64,000 nt of DNA, taken from Dendrophyllia cribrosa. Taxonomy: Eukaryota > Cnidaria > Anthozoa > Scleractinia > Dendrophylliidae. Made by a program: the position numbers and the translations under genes. The stretch covers positions 18,524,794 to 18,588,793 of the forward strand of contig JAJLRJ010000013.1 of NCBI GenBank assembly GCA_024195265.1, given 5' to 3'. Below the pieces are notes generated by a model. That model was not told the DNA's origin. It did not search any database and saw only the letters and a list, made by a program, of their open reading frames with translations. Below, piece by piece: positions 11,961 to 24,700 of the stretch; the stretch's first letter is position 1; every line of letters begins with the position of its first letter.

Positions 11961-12935
11961 GTTATGTTTATGTTACTTGACAGTCTACGCGCTGGGCAAG
12001 TCAGGCTTTCACTTGTTAGGTTCAACCAGACATTATTTAAGGCATAATTAAGGAAACTATAGAGACTACAGGCCATTCAACTATTGTGAGGAGACCTTAT
12101 TTGGCCACTCCTTAAAAAGTTTAGTGGTTTCTGTGGTTACAGGAATATAGTTTGTTTAGCCTCGCAAATTTGGGTCTGCTTTTACCTCTTTGATCGAGTT
12201 AGATTTGACTTGCAAAACATTTTGACATACGACACAATTGAACGTTGTGACATATCTTACGAAATTCTAGCGCCTTTTTTATTGCTAAAAATTTTACATA
12301 GCAATCTAGATATTTTACTATATTGTGTGTTGTTTTTGTACGATAACGCAATGTATCCCCTTTTGAGCATCTGAGCGTCGCAACCAAAAACGTTGTCATT
12401 TTGCAAACCAATTTTCTCAGCTGGCAGATGAAATTAGACGATGGCGGTAGTACCACTGAAAAGCAGAATTGTTGTTCTCTAAGAATATGAAATTAAATAT
12501 TGTCTATAACTATTTGTCGTGCAATAAAAGAGTAGTCAATCTTCTCTATTTCGGGTAATTTATAGCCGAGCTGTATGTTGCCACAGGACAACCAGGGATT
12601 TATAACAATGTTTATAAACCTGTAACCGAGCCAAAAACCTTCTTATACACACGGCACTTGTGTCAAAAATCATGATGCAAAACTCAAATAGTGCTAAAAG
12701 TGTTTTTTTTTTGAGAATTTGGAGCCATAAACGATCACACTTTGAATTTTAGTACAGGTAAGTGACGTACGCTATTGCTTCCATGATCGTAATTAATCAG
12801 CTGAATTTGTACTTCATCTAAGGCCTTGTAATGTTATGGGTATGACATTTTATTTCCTTCTTAAGCATTGCTTGTTGCTGTAACAACTATTTTTGTCAAA
12901 AGATTCTGAGATTTTATCAATACTCACGAGTTGAG

Positions 12936-13298
12936 TTAGGCTATGTCTACACTGTACCGGACAGCTTATCGTGTCGACATGAAAAATACTCCGGCCTGGT
13001 GTGAACAGAAACGACCCAGAACTGGATATTTACTTCCGTTTCAGTGTGTTTCAATCCTTGCTTCTTGTTGTTGACTTCCGCTACGGTTCGGTTCGATTGC
13101 CTGTTCACACTGCCCCAGAGAGTGGCACGAGAATCTATCCGATATGTGAAGATTCACTTTCACGAGCGCCGCGTCGCAGCGGCGCTCCGAAACAAAAATC
13201 GTTCCGAAACTAGCGTTTCATGTGTGAACGAAAGGCCTATCCGGTATGGTTTTCGTGCCGGCGCAAGAGCTACCTGGTATAGTGTAGACATAGCCTTA
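12936..13298. mobile_element. TTA-flanked MITE
   Basis: Inverted ends GGCTATGTCTACAC and GTGTAGACATAGCC with TTA on both sides, as in PIF/Harbinger-type insertions. About 357 bases between. Confidence 0.8.
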
Positions 13299-13774
13299 AT
13301 TGCTTAACGGTCAGTTTGAGTCACTGGTTACAACGTGCATGAAGTGCACGATAGAAAACAAATTATCTTTTAACCGACGTTTAGAAAAGGAAAAACTTTT
13401 ATAATAACAGAAAACTCCAATGCGTTTAATTTCAGAAATAGTTGTGCGCTTGTATTCATCTCAGTTTGATTATCGTAATTCAATTTCTACTTTAGAATTC
13501 ACTCGACCGTGAAATCTAATAAAACATGGTTTGAACGGGGTAGGGAAAATAAAACAACACAGAATTGCCTCTACATTCTTCCCATATAATTAATTTGTGT
13601 TACAATGTCGGGGAGTTTTTTTTTTAAGACTAAACGACTCTGGTTTATGTGGAGAGTGGCGTGGAAAGGGAGAACTGGTGGTCTGGTGCGCTTAATCGAA
13701 TGTCAAGATGATATAACTATCCATTTACGAGCGCTTCATCTTTCGCGAGAAAACATAAATGAATTACAATTCAG

Positions 13775-14198
13775 TTGATGCTGGCTAAAGCTGATTTGTT
13801 TACGATAGAAATGGAGCGAATTCAAGAAATGTGGATATGCCCAAAACATCGGCATGACATGGGAAAGAATTGCAAGATGCCAAAAACGGTTTGCCAGTGT
13901 CCTATGCACAAAGATGGTAAGAGTCGTCCAAAAAAAGCAGCGAAAGGACGAAGTAGAGTTTCACCTCAAATGTCGCAGGAAATTCAGATGATATGCCGCG
14001 TGCGTGTGCCAGTTGGATCTCGTAAGTATTCGAAACAGATATAATCTTTCCTTAAAGGCTACACATCTTGTAAGAAAACTGAAATATTGTTACAGTATTA
14101 TGATCACGAACTAAAATAGATTTCTACCATCGTCTACTTTTTCAGCCAGCATATGTGAAGGCTGTAGGGGGAAACACAAACAATCCGTACAATCCTAG
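13775..14198 (+). CDS. Two-exon Cys/His-rich hypothetical fragment
   Basis: Exon 13775-14021 reads MWICPKHRHDMGKNCKMPKT, VCQCPMHKDGK and SQEIQMICRVRVPVGS, then donor gtaagt. Exon 14146-14198 follows an acceptor ttttcag in matching phase and reads SICEGCRGKHKQSVQS then stop. CPKH, CQCPMH and CEGC-KH spacing suggests a zinc-binding unit. I recall similar strings from multi-copy anthozoan proteins but cannot name a function. The start is uncertain because an acceptor-like ag (attcag) precedes it. Confidence 0.45.
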
Positions 14199-14416
14199 GC
14201 ATCGTGGCTTGGAAATGATCCTAATCAACAAGAGCCAGAAAAGACGAAGTTGGTGAAGTTGACGGTAAGTTGGTGAATCAGCTTTCTTAACCAAAACTAA
14301 ACCATGAACTTTTTCTTTTCCATCACAGGTGAAAGAATGTCAAGCTACACAGTATTTACAGTTTCCGTGATCGATGTTAATCAAATTAATACGTGCGACG
14401 TTTTTCGTGAGCCATG

Positions 14417-16089
14417 AGGGACTTTAAGCACCGGGAACCGGAACGGCAACGGCGACGCGAAAACTGTCAGGGAAAACCCAAATGACACATTGCGCATGTT
14501 TGGCGGGAAATATCTAGACGTTCTCTTCCCGGGCCCGACGTCAGATAGCAAGGTTTGCCGTCGTGTGAAAACGTGAGTACATATTCCTCATTTTTCTTTG
14601 GTTTTATCCAGTCTTTTTTGATATAATACACTTAATGTTGTTTAAGAAGACTATACAGAAATAGGAAACGATATTTATTGCTTCATTTAGGTCAATTTGG
14701 TGCTTCTGTACGCTCTTTGAGAAAGAGGTGGTAATTCACTACAACTTGTAAACTTAGAACTACGTTTCTTTGCTCAAATTTATTAAAATTAACGCAGTGG
14801 CTATTCGTACGGCACCCGTACGCGGACTTCGATTTGCTATTCGTACGGGAGTCCAAAGCTTTCGACAATTTTCGAGGTTATTCTTCACTTTTGGTGGTCC
14901 ACAATATTAAATGTTCGTTTAGTTTAACGAAGCGCGTCTGGTAAGCGATGTTGATTTGGCTCAGACTAATTTGCGAGCGAGCGACTCATTTCGTGACATT
15001 TTTCGCGTCAAAGAATACTCCCGTATGGCCAACTTCGATTTGCTATTCGTACGGAAGTCCAAAACTTTCGAAAATTTTCGATGTTATTCTTTACTTTTGC
15101 CGATCCATAATATTGTACGTTTGTTTATATTCACGAAGCGCTTCTTGTGAGCGATGTTTATTCAGCTACGCGAAGGAATCTCGTTTATTTGACATTGCCA
15201 TGTACTCTCGTACGCTATAAACTTGTTATTGTTATTCATACGGAAATCTTGTAATTGGGTTTTTTGTTTCCAACGCTTCTTCCATTGAGAGTACCTTTCC
15301 TTGCTCACAAGTTGTTTAGTTAACAGAGAAGAACTGGTATGTATGTCCAGATATATTATAACAATTTGAATTAATTTCTTGACACTTAACTTGTTAGATG
15401 TCCCAGACACTCAAATTATTGATAATGAAACATATAATAATAAAAAGAATCGAAAAGAATCACTCACATACGGTAAAAGGTGTTCTTCATTGTGGATCAA
15501 CAAAGTGGAGAATAACATCGAAAACTGTCGAAAGTTTTCGGACTCTCGTACGAATAGCAAATCGAAGTTAGCCGTACGGGAGTATTCTTTGGGGTTATTA
15601 AAGTGTCACGAAATGAGTCGCTCGCTCGCAAATTAGTCTGAGCCAAATCAACATCGCTTACCAGAAGCGCTTCGTAAAACTAAACGAGCATTTAATATTG
15701 TGGCTCAACAAAAGTGAAGAATAACATCGAAAATTGACGAATTAGTTTTGGACTCCCGTACGAATCGTCCACAAGAACATCGAAGTCAAAACAGTCGTAA
15801 GAATCGTACGGCAGGTCAAGTTTATTGGACGTGTTCAAATCGTATAAGAGCATATACTGCCCGTCGTTGATTATTTTATTGACACGGCTTATGAGAAGCA
15901 TTTCCCTAACCTCATTTAGCGAGCACATTTCGAAAAAGAGCCGCCTCTACCGAGCTGCACATCTGGCAAACGTTGCGGTTCTGTAGCTGGTTTATTTGTA
16001 ACTTCGTGCCAAGACCGCGTTCTCTGCCCAGTCTTATCTCGGTTTCGACGTCGCCGTTGCCGTTCCGGTTCCCGGTGCTTAAAGTCCCT
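14417..16089. mobile_element. Foldback element with CGTACG-rich arms, ATG target duplication
   Basis: Ends AGGGACTTTAAGCACCGGGA and inverse, flanked by ATG (14414-14416 and 16090-16092). Inside, arms of about 260 bases (about 14800-15060 and 15530-15790) are inverted. They contain repeated ttcgatttgctattcgtacg blocks. No coding capacity seen. Confidence 0.8.
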
Positions 16090-16774
16090 ATGGACAAAAA
16101 TATGCATTATTTTACATTTGATAATTTTAATCAGATTATGTGGCACTGAATCTAACGTGATTATCTAATATGTAAAGTTTGGAAAAACTGTATTATTCCG
16201 TCACTGAAAATCAAAAACGGTATTGTCATGCAGTGTGAGATTGTTAAAAACATTGTAAGAAGCGTCACGCACTGATCGTCACGCAATGTTTAGACCGTTA
16301 TTTTACTCATTATTCAGACAAACCCACAAGATGTTGAGAGAAAGAAGCATAATTTCTATGAACAGTCCAGGAAGGCTTAAAAAAACAGCCAAGTGTTTGT
16401 TTCCAAAAACGTGACTTTAAATTAAATTAAGTTATATGGCATCTATTGTTATAATACTCTTTTACAGGAGTGTACCATTGTAAAGCACTGTACAATTTGG
16501 GACAGCACTGTGTGAAGGAAATGGTGGGGGTTATGAAGGCTTGAGATGGACGTAAGAACTTGCTCTTCACCGCCTTGAACTGAGCTGACTTATTTCTTAG
16601 GTTGGGCCCTCAGTGAAGAGCAAGACCCTATAGCTTATAGTTACCACAGTAATGTTTTTTGTTAATGTTGTTTTTATTTTTGTTATTTAATAGCCGGGTA
16701 GTTCAGGATCCTTGTTGTGTAGCTCCCTTTTCTCCGGAACCAGAACCTGCCTATAGACAAGCAAGTGATCCGTT

Positions 16775-19386
16775 ATGGACGTTAATACTGCAATGGATAA
16801 GGCAAATCCTCGATATAAAGTCAAGCCGCTGACTTTTCAGCTTACCGGGAACTGGGATAATGCATCAACAGAGCCAAGGAAGCTTGTCGTCTGGTTTGTC
16901 ATGTTATTGCTCCCAATGACGGTGATAAGCTTTACGAGTCTTTACAAGCACCACAAGAGCAAAAGACCGAGGAAAGTCTTCGTGGAGATCTCCTTGCATT
17001 GATCACCACTTACAAAAATGCACCTACACGGAATTTGAAAACTCAGATTCTAAGCATCTATGCACATCGATACCCTTCCGAAAAACTAAAGAGTTTACAT
17101 CAGCCGTTTAAGAACTTGAGTGATCGCCACATCAAACGGGCGAGAGACCACGCACGGAACATTGGTTCTGGCCTACCAGTGGAAAATAAAATCTTCAACA
17201 AGGGTCAAGATTGATATGACAAAGTTAGATCACTTCCTTACATTTGTCAATCGCCCATACTTTTACCAGGAAGTAGCGTATGGCAATCGTACACTTAAAC
17301 AAGACAGTGGCGAGCGTCTCAGTATGCCAAACATCATCCGCACAGTGACAAGATCAACAATGATTACACAGTACCTAGATTACTGCACGGAAGATGGCTT
17401 TGAGCCTCTCAGCCGTGCAACATTGTATCGTGTTTTACAGGTACGAGAGGCCTCCCACCGAAAGTCTCTGCAAGGCTTAGATAATACTGCGGCAGATGGG
17501 GCTGCAGGTTTCCAACGACTTGTAACCATAGTAGACGAACTGGAAAAAAACTTTGGCGCTGACAAGCACTGGTGTAATGATGCTCGTGGACGACTAAAGT
17601 GCGGAAAGCGATACTTCAAGACAACGTATCGCGCTCATTGCCAGGATGAATCGAGTTCATGTCCCGATCACTGTAGGCTGTATGCTTTGAGCGATCCGCT
17701 TAATCCTGAATTTCAGGGGTTTTGCTCACATGATCACCATGCAAGTTGCAACGAGTGCGAGGACTTAAAAGAAACATTGCAGTCTATAGAACAGATGATT
17801 TTGACCCTTGCCAAAAACATGTACAGTACTGAGCAATGCGAGGATTTTATCTATGATCTCAACCAAGCAAAGGAACTTATTCTCATGGAAGGCCCACATA
17901 CTGCGTTCAGAGAACCAGGAAGAGGGTAAACAAACTGCTCTCGCGGCTTTGAGAGATGATTCTGTCGTCATAGTAATGGATTCGGCGATGACGTTTGTGC
18001 AAATGCGAGACCGAGAGAAGCAGAGGGATTGGTTCGCAAAGCGAGGCATGAATTGGCATGTGAATAGTGTACTATCTAAGAACTTGAAAGATTCCACTGA
18101 GGTATCATACTGGATACATCTGCTAACCACAATCCACTCAACAAAACCTTACGTCACCAGCGTATATTTAAGATCGGATGAAGCCGGCTGCTATCATAAC
18201 AGTCAACTTTTAGCAGCTTTACAGGACGTGGGTAAACGAGTAGGGATTGCTATTGCAAGGTACGATTATTCCGAACCGCAATACGAAAAGGATATATGTG
18301 ACAGAATCCTATTCCCAATGAAAGGAGCCATCCGAAGGTGCTGCAGTGAAGGACACGACATCCTGACTGCCCAAGACATACACAGTGCTCTTAACGAGAG
18401 GCAGGTGAAAGGCAGTACTGCTGCTGTTTATGAAGTCAGCGAAGACAAAAAGGACCTGGCGATCACGAAAATACAGAGGATGAGCGCTTTTCACAACTAC
18501 AATTATGAGACTGACGGCTTGAGAGTGTGGACGGCCTTTGGAGTGGACCCTGGGAAACTTTTGCTATGGAAAAGCATACAACGACACAGTCAAAGTGACA
18601 CACATCTCACAATTTGCAACAGGCATGGTTTTTTCCCTGCTTCTCCAAGAAGTGTCAAAAATGAATCGCGACATTCTAATAAATCGGCAACGAACGCGTC
18701 CATTTTTTAATGCCCTGAAGGTTCTTGCTCTCGGGCTTTCACAGACATAGAATCTGCCGAATTGCATGCATGCTTGGAACGTCATTCCGACACAGAAAAA
18801 GAGCACAGACAGGAAACTAAAGAAAGTGTTTACGACACGCTTCGGGACTGGGTGGATAGATTTTCAGCGCTCGCCATTTCTGATGGCACCCGTTTTGAAT
18901 CAAATGCAACGCAAACACAGTCGAAGAATTTTGGAAATATTTTAGGAAATATTATGTTACCAAAAGGATGGGCACTTCAAAAACCGAGAGGGGGTGCCTC
19001 AAGATTTTTAGAAAAAGGAAGAAGTTACCTTTCCAAAAAGTACGAAGTAGGAGAGAACAGGATAACAAGTGGATCCGGAGCAAGTTGCACAAGACCTAAG
19101 AAATACAAGGGATGAGTCGGGAAATAGAACGTTTGCACGAGAAGAACAGCTAACAAAGACTCAAATACAAGGGTACTTTTCAAGACTAACATCTAGTCGT
19201 AAGAAGCAACTGTGCAGACAGAGAAATATATATCATTTCAGAGAAATGTCTGTTACTCATCCAATTATGTATGACACATACGATTTGTGTGAGTATAGTC
19301 GCGCGGATACTCTGACGAAATTCACTGTTAAAATGCTCAAAAGCATTTGCAAACATTTTGAACTGCCTGCAGTACAAAATCTTTAA
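16775..19386 (+). pseudogene. Decayed copy of a multi-copy RNase H/DDE-like protein with C2H2-like finger
   Basis: One ancestral frame is broken by several indels: near 16870, near 17205, near 17885, after about 18570 and near 19070. The pieces in order are ANPRYKVKPLTFQLTGNW, LRGDLLALITTYKNAP, LDHFLTFVNRPYFYQEVAYG, LSRATLYRVLQVREASHRKS, a Cys/His cluster (CPDHC, HDHHASCNEC), VIVMDSAMTF, YLRSDEAGCYHN, YSEPQYEKDICDRILFPMKG, HDILTAQDIHSAL, a C2H2-like finger (CPEGSC then HACLERH), and a C-terminal LTKTQIQGYFSRLTSSRKKQ. A domain of about 30 residues seems deleted before YLRSDEAG. From memory this family is abundant in anthozoan genomes and its function is undescribed. Acidic residues in VMDSA, RSDEAG and SEPQ could form a DDE-like triad, which is inference. 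Not an intact gene here. Confidence 0.75.
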
Positions 19387-19606
19387 AGGTGGACTTGATT
19401 AAGAGCATTAAGGCCATGGTGAAAGAATGTAGTTGTTCATTAATGAAGAAATGCTGAGACAATGTTAAAATGCTTCAGAGCATTTGCTAACGTTTTGAAC
19501 TGCCCTGCACTAAAAAATCTCTAAAGGTGGACTTGATTAGGAGCATTAAGGCCATGGTGAAACAATGTAGCTGTTCATTAATGAAGAAAAGCGAGACAAT
19601 GTTTGC
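19331..19606 (+). repeat. Tandem duplication of about 137 bases
   Basis: aaatgctc-agcatttgc to ttcattaatgaagaaa occurs twice (from 19331 and from 19468), including aaaggtggacttgatta. It overlaps the last codons of the decayed RNase H-like copy. Confidence 0.85.
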
Positions 19607-19609
19607 ATG

Positions 19610-21227
19610 ATAGCGCAGACCCTTAACGTAACCAAAATTAATGGTTGGAAATTGTAGTCAACCTTTCCAGACAGATTGGCATTGGTGGGACAATCGTATT
19701 ATTAGAGAAATACGTTTATAACGTCATTGCGACCTTTGAGAAGGTTTCTGTAAATTTATGCAAAGTTGAAAATGATATGTTATGCAATTTAGCCTCAAAC
19801 GGTGCCCGTAACTGATGTTGAATTTCAAAGAAACGAAGACTAAAAAAACATCGTTTTCAAGTATATTGCAATTTTGTAACGTGTTAGTCTGTGTGTATGG
19901 TTGTGTGTATACATGTTGCTGGTCTATGTCGGTATTTATAAACCAAGTTGGGTTAAAAGTTCTCGAAGTGGTCAGATTTTATATCAGTCACTGTAATATT
20001 GTCGCGGAGACAATTTGACCAATTTTGGGGTTGGTCCGTGAACATGGTTGCCAATTCTTGAAGTGTTATGTTTAGACTTTAAAAATTCGATTAAATATCT
20101 CTTTCGTACAAATTGACTTACATTAAAAGAAAGAAGCAAAATAATTGTGGTTTTGTTACTTTAGTGTTTAGGCCAACCAGTACAAAAAATATAGGAGGAT
20201 TTTATTTTTCGACTCGGCACTGACTGGACTCGCTTTGACATGACGAGCTTTTAATAAGTACCAGACATCACCTAACAATTAAGAGAGCGTAAGAATCCTT
20301 TATCCCTTGTCGTCCTGCGTCAAAAGCAGGCCTGGCTACAAAGCAGGCTTTTTTCAAAAAAAAAGTATCCAAAATAGAGAAGATTACCGTCCCTTTTGTT
20401 GCAGGAAATATAGTTATAGGCAACGTTTTGTTTCATATTCTTGGACAACAACAATTGCTTTATACAGTGGTACTATTACCATCGTTTAATCTTCTCTGCC
20501 AGACAAGAAAATAGGCCTGGAAAATGACACATTTTGCGATTGCGTCAATCGGGGCGTCATATACGGATGTACTACGCTATGGTACAAAAACAGTTTAGTT
20601 TCAAATTGTTTAAAACTCCAGCAACATACAATATAAAAGAATATCTCGACTGCTTTATAAAAATATCAGTGATAAATACATTCTCTCTTGTGTGCCGATC
20701 GCTCAAAAAATGCTAAAAATCGTATCAGACTTCAGTCATTTTTGAGTGACCATTGGGAAAATATATTTTTCGGCCTGACGGAAACAAATAAAAAGTAAGA
20801 GACAAAAAAAAAAAATGAAGTACTTTTTTCGCACAAAAATTCAAGCGATTCTGTTTTGCGACCCAGAACCAAACAGACCGCTTTTACAGAGACAGACTCT
20901 TATTTCTTACAAGCAGAGTAACATGCGATCAAGCGGTCCTTCCCGTGAAGAGCGAACGCCTTACCGCAGGTTTACTGCGGGACGAAATGGGACAATGCAC
21001 ACACCCTAGGATAGATCGTTTACAAATTATTAACGTAGGCAGCCTTCGAGACCAACCAACGACGCAGAGCCAACGCCGGAGGATCAATATCAAGATGATA
21101 AGCTTTTCATAGAATTAGTAGTCTGCGTAGTAGGCAAAAAATTAATATAAGGCGCGATTATATTTCGGGGACGGGCGTGCGGAGGATACAACTATCCTCT
21201 GCGCGTGCGTCCCTGAATTCGCACCTC
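19610..21227. other. No gene recognised up to the gap
   Basis: No splice-bounded USP24 exon was found here, although upstream exons would be expected on this side. Only short unsupported frames. Confidence 0.5.
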
Positions 21228-21727
21228 NNNNNNNNNNNNNNNNNNNNNNNNNNNNNNNNNNNNNNNNNNNNNNNNNNNNNNNNNNNNNNNNNNNNNNNNN
21301 NNNNNNNNNNNNNNNNNNNNNNNNNNNNNNNNNNNNNNNNNNNNNNNNNNNNNNNNNNNNNNNNNNNNNNNNNNNNNNNNNNNNNNNNNNNNNNNNNNNN
21401 NNNNNNNNNNNNNNNNNNNNNNNNNNNNNNNNNNNNNNNNNNNNNNNNNNNNNNNNNNNNNNNNNNNNNNNNNNNNNNNNNNNNNNNNNNNNNNNNNNNN
21501 NNNNNNNNNNNNNNNNNNNNNNNNNNNNNNNNNNNNNNNNNNNNNNNNNNNNNNNNNNNNNNNNNNNNNNNNNNNNNNNNNNNNNNNNNNNNNNNNNNNN
21601 NNNNNNNNNNNNNNNNNNNNNNNNNNNNNNNNNNNNNNNNNNNNNNNNNNNNNNNNNNNNNNNNNNNNNNNNNNNNNNNNNNNNNNNNNNNNNNNNNNNN
21701 NNNNNNNNNNNNNNNNNNNNNNNNNNN
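21228..21727. other. Scaffold gap of exactly 500 N
   Basis: A round-number run of N, so the true length is probably unknown. It removes the 5' side of the first visible USP24 exon and perhaps more upstream exons. Apparent reading frames across it are meaningless. Confidence 0.99.
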
Positions 21728-21762
21728 TGATCTCCTCTGTCGACTGCTGGACTACTTAACAG
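21728..21762 (+). CDS. USP24: USP24 visible exon 1 (partial, 5' side in gap)
   Basis: The exon emerges directly from the N run and reads [11 protein letters not shown]. It ends in phase 1 at a gt at 21763, and that phase fits the next exon. Its 5' end is hidden in the gap. Confidence 0.7.
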
Positions 21763-24700
21763 GTGATTAATTAACTTTATGAACATGAGGAAGTGATATT
21801 TTATTCATTTTATCTTATTTGTGTGTTTAGTTATCTTTTAAGTCAGTCCCTTTGATCTCTTGTTTTAGTGACAGAACAAAGGCTAATGAAGATAAACCCT
21901 ACCAAGATGATTGAAAATGAAATACAGTGGCTTCTAAACTTTGAATGTGGAACCAATTTAGGTAACGTTTTGTTCCGTTGTTTTAGATTAATTATGAACC
22001 AAGTTAAGCCATTACATACCCTTGTTTTACTTTGTAAATTGCAAGAATTTTTTTCTTCTCTGCAGACAGTGAATTTCCGCTCCTAGCTGGACATTTAAAA
22101 CTAATTAAAACACTCTTCACATGTGAAGGAGTTGACAAGAAAGGGCTAGGTAAGTAAAACAAGTTTTGCAGTAAAATATTCTATATCACCATATGCTCAC
22201 AATGCGCTTTTGACTTCAAGTAGATCATCACATTTAAAAATGTTCGTTTTTAAAGCAAAGGATGCAGTTTACGTATTATAAAGGTATTCATATTATTAAA
22301 TAATAATTAGAATAAGTGCCTTGCATACTTTGTGTAAATTTATGTTTGGTTTTTGTATGGTGTATGTTTTATACCCAGAAAACAATTTTTTTGCAAAATA
22401 TGTTACCGTTGAACCTCTCCCTGCAAATGGCTCCATGATTTAAAAATTGCCTTATCGTGGACAAGGTTGATCATTAAGTTAGTTTAGCCGCCATCTTGAA
22501 TGTCATAACATGATAAAAACTAGGGAGAGTGCAAAAACTGTTTTTCCCACCTCCTCCCTCATTGGATCACCCCTAACCCCTGAGTTGTTTTTGTATTCTT
22601 CCCAGCTTTAGCTCGCCGTGACTTTCAAGGATTGATCTTGACAAACGCAGGAAATTAGGACAGTTCAAAGCAAGATTCATACAAACTTTTCTTCTGTAAT
22701 TCAGATAATTCAGACACTCCAGCTAAACCCATACGGTGTTCGTATTTCATAGTTTTGACTGTACTCTTTTAAGCAGTTTCATTATACCTGTTTAACCCTT
22801 AAATTCCCAAGAGTGCCAAAGAACAAAATTCAAGAAAAATCCCAAATTTCATGGTGTAAAATATTGAAAAACTAATTGTACCATGCAAAAGAACTGCTGA
22901 AGAGGTTTCATGTGAATGATCACACCACAGGATTTTATCAACAGATTCAAAAGTTAGAACTACACTACATGTCTTCATAACTGACTCTGGGAGTGAAAGG
23001 GTTAACTTGTAACTGTTCTAACTTGCAGGAGAAAAGTTAATAAAGGACATATTAGATGATTTTCTCTTCCCTGCTTCTAAGCTAATCTTTGATACTAGAA
23101 GCACACCAAACAAGGAAACAGTCATTGATGTACAGCCCAAGTAAGTTCAATGTGATTTTCACTCACCCAGTCAATTGGAAGTGTGGTGTTAACTAGAAAG
23201 CAGGCCAGCTGTTTTTCTCTCCCACAATGTCTTTTCTGTGGACAAAAAACTTTTCTCCTTATTTATTTTATTAATTGACTTGAAGTCATTTTACCGTATA
23301 AAGAAAAGAGAACATGCAAAATATTCGAGCATATTACACTGTAGATTGTTGTATTACACCTTAGTGTCTCGGTTTGAAGACACAGAAACTATAATAAAAG
23401 GAATTTCGGTGGAATAATAAATCCCTTATTCGATGGTTTAACAAATAATACATGTGGGCATTTTACTCATTACTCGTATTCTTCATGCCCCTGCAGGGCT
23501 TGAGATAAATACTACACAACTCGTAAAATATCAGTGTGTATTATTTGTTAAACCACTGAATAAAGTGTATTTATCTCACCTAAGTCTGGTTTCTGTATCA
23601 CGAAGTAGCTAGGAATAGAACTAGTTCTGTCACTGCATGTGTAAATACCAGTTCCTGGTGGCCGAGAAGAAAAACAAGCAAGTGTCGTGTCAAGTAATTT
23701 CACTACACGTGTAAATATTATTCAAGATGGCGCAGATTTTGCACATCACCCGCCCGCCCATCCACCCAAAGAATCTCGATTCTTCACGCCGGCGAAATCA
23801 CGTGATAGGTGACCACAGGAACCCCAAGATTAGGACTGCGTTCTCCTATCGTCGAACGCAACTACTCCCCCTGGATGGGATGCTAGTCCATCGCAAGGTT
23901 ACCCCCAGTAAAGTTTCTTGTCTAAGGAAACAACACGACGGCAGAGACCAGGCTCGAATCACCGACCTTCAGGTTGAAAGTCCGATGTGCCAGCCACTAG
24001 ACCACCACGCCTTCCTTATGATCTGCTAGGACCCTTTATAATACTGATCAATTGCACTTTATCTTTTCTGATGATTTTTGTTGCAGGTGTGTAGCTAGGG
24101 AGTGTCAAGTAGCTGCTCATGATCTGTTGGTAGAACTGGCTGATGGATGTGCTGAGAACCTGTTTTATATCGTGTCACAGTTGATCAGTATGCATCATAT
24201 AGGAGACCCTGCTACTCTTAAAGAATGGGAGGTACACTGTTTTGTTAAATGCATTACAGAGAGAATATGTTAAGTTAGGGTCCAGCCTTGGTTTTCCAGA
24301 ATGTGAAATGGAGCTCAAAATCGAGGTGGGATGCAGGATTAGTTATGTTATAGGTGGGATATATCATGAAAATACCATTGTGGGAATTGGTATGTGCTCA
24401 TTTCTGTAGGGCGGATGTGGGAAGTATTGGGATCTATACATATGTTGGGAAGCAAGATAAAAAATAAATTTTCACCACCACCCTAGTCAACTGGGAAGTT
24501 AAGATGGGCCACAACCTTTGGAAAGGGAGATTAAACAAGCCTATTTGGGACCCTTTGAACATTTGAGATCATAAGGGTTGACAAGGGTTCAATGTCAATT
24601 AGAGCACATGAAAAGTGGCAGTTAATCTTGACCATGGTTATGATCATCAGAATAACCAAATAAAACCCTTTAAAACTCCCAAGAGTGCCAAAGATCAAAA

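Noticed and set aside
21142..21786. Open frames of about 200 codons on both strands across the gap
   Set aside because: They consist mostly of N-derived unknown residues and are artefacts.
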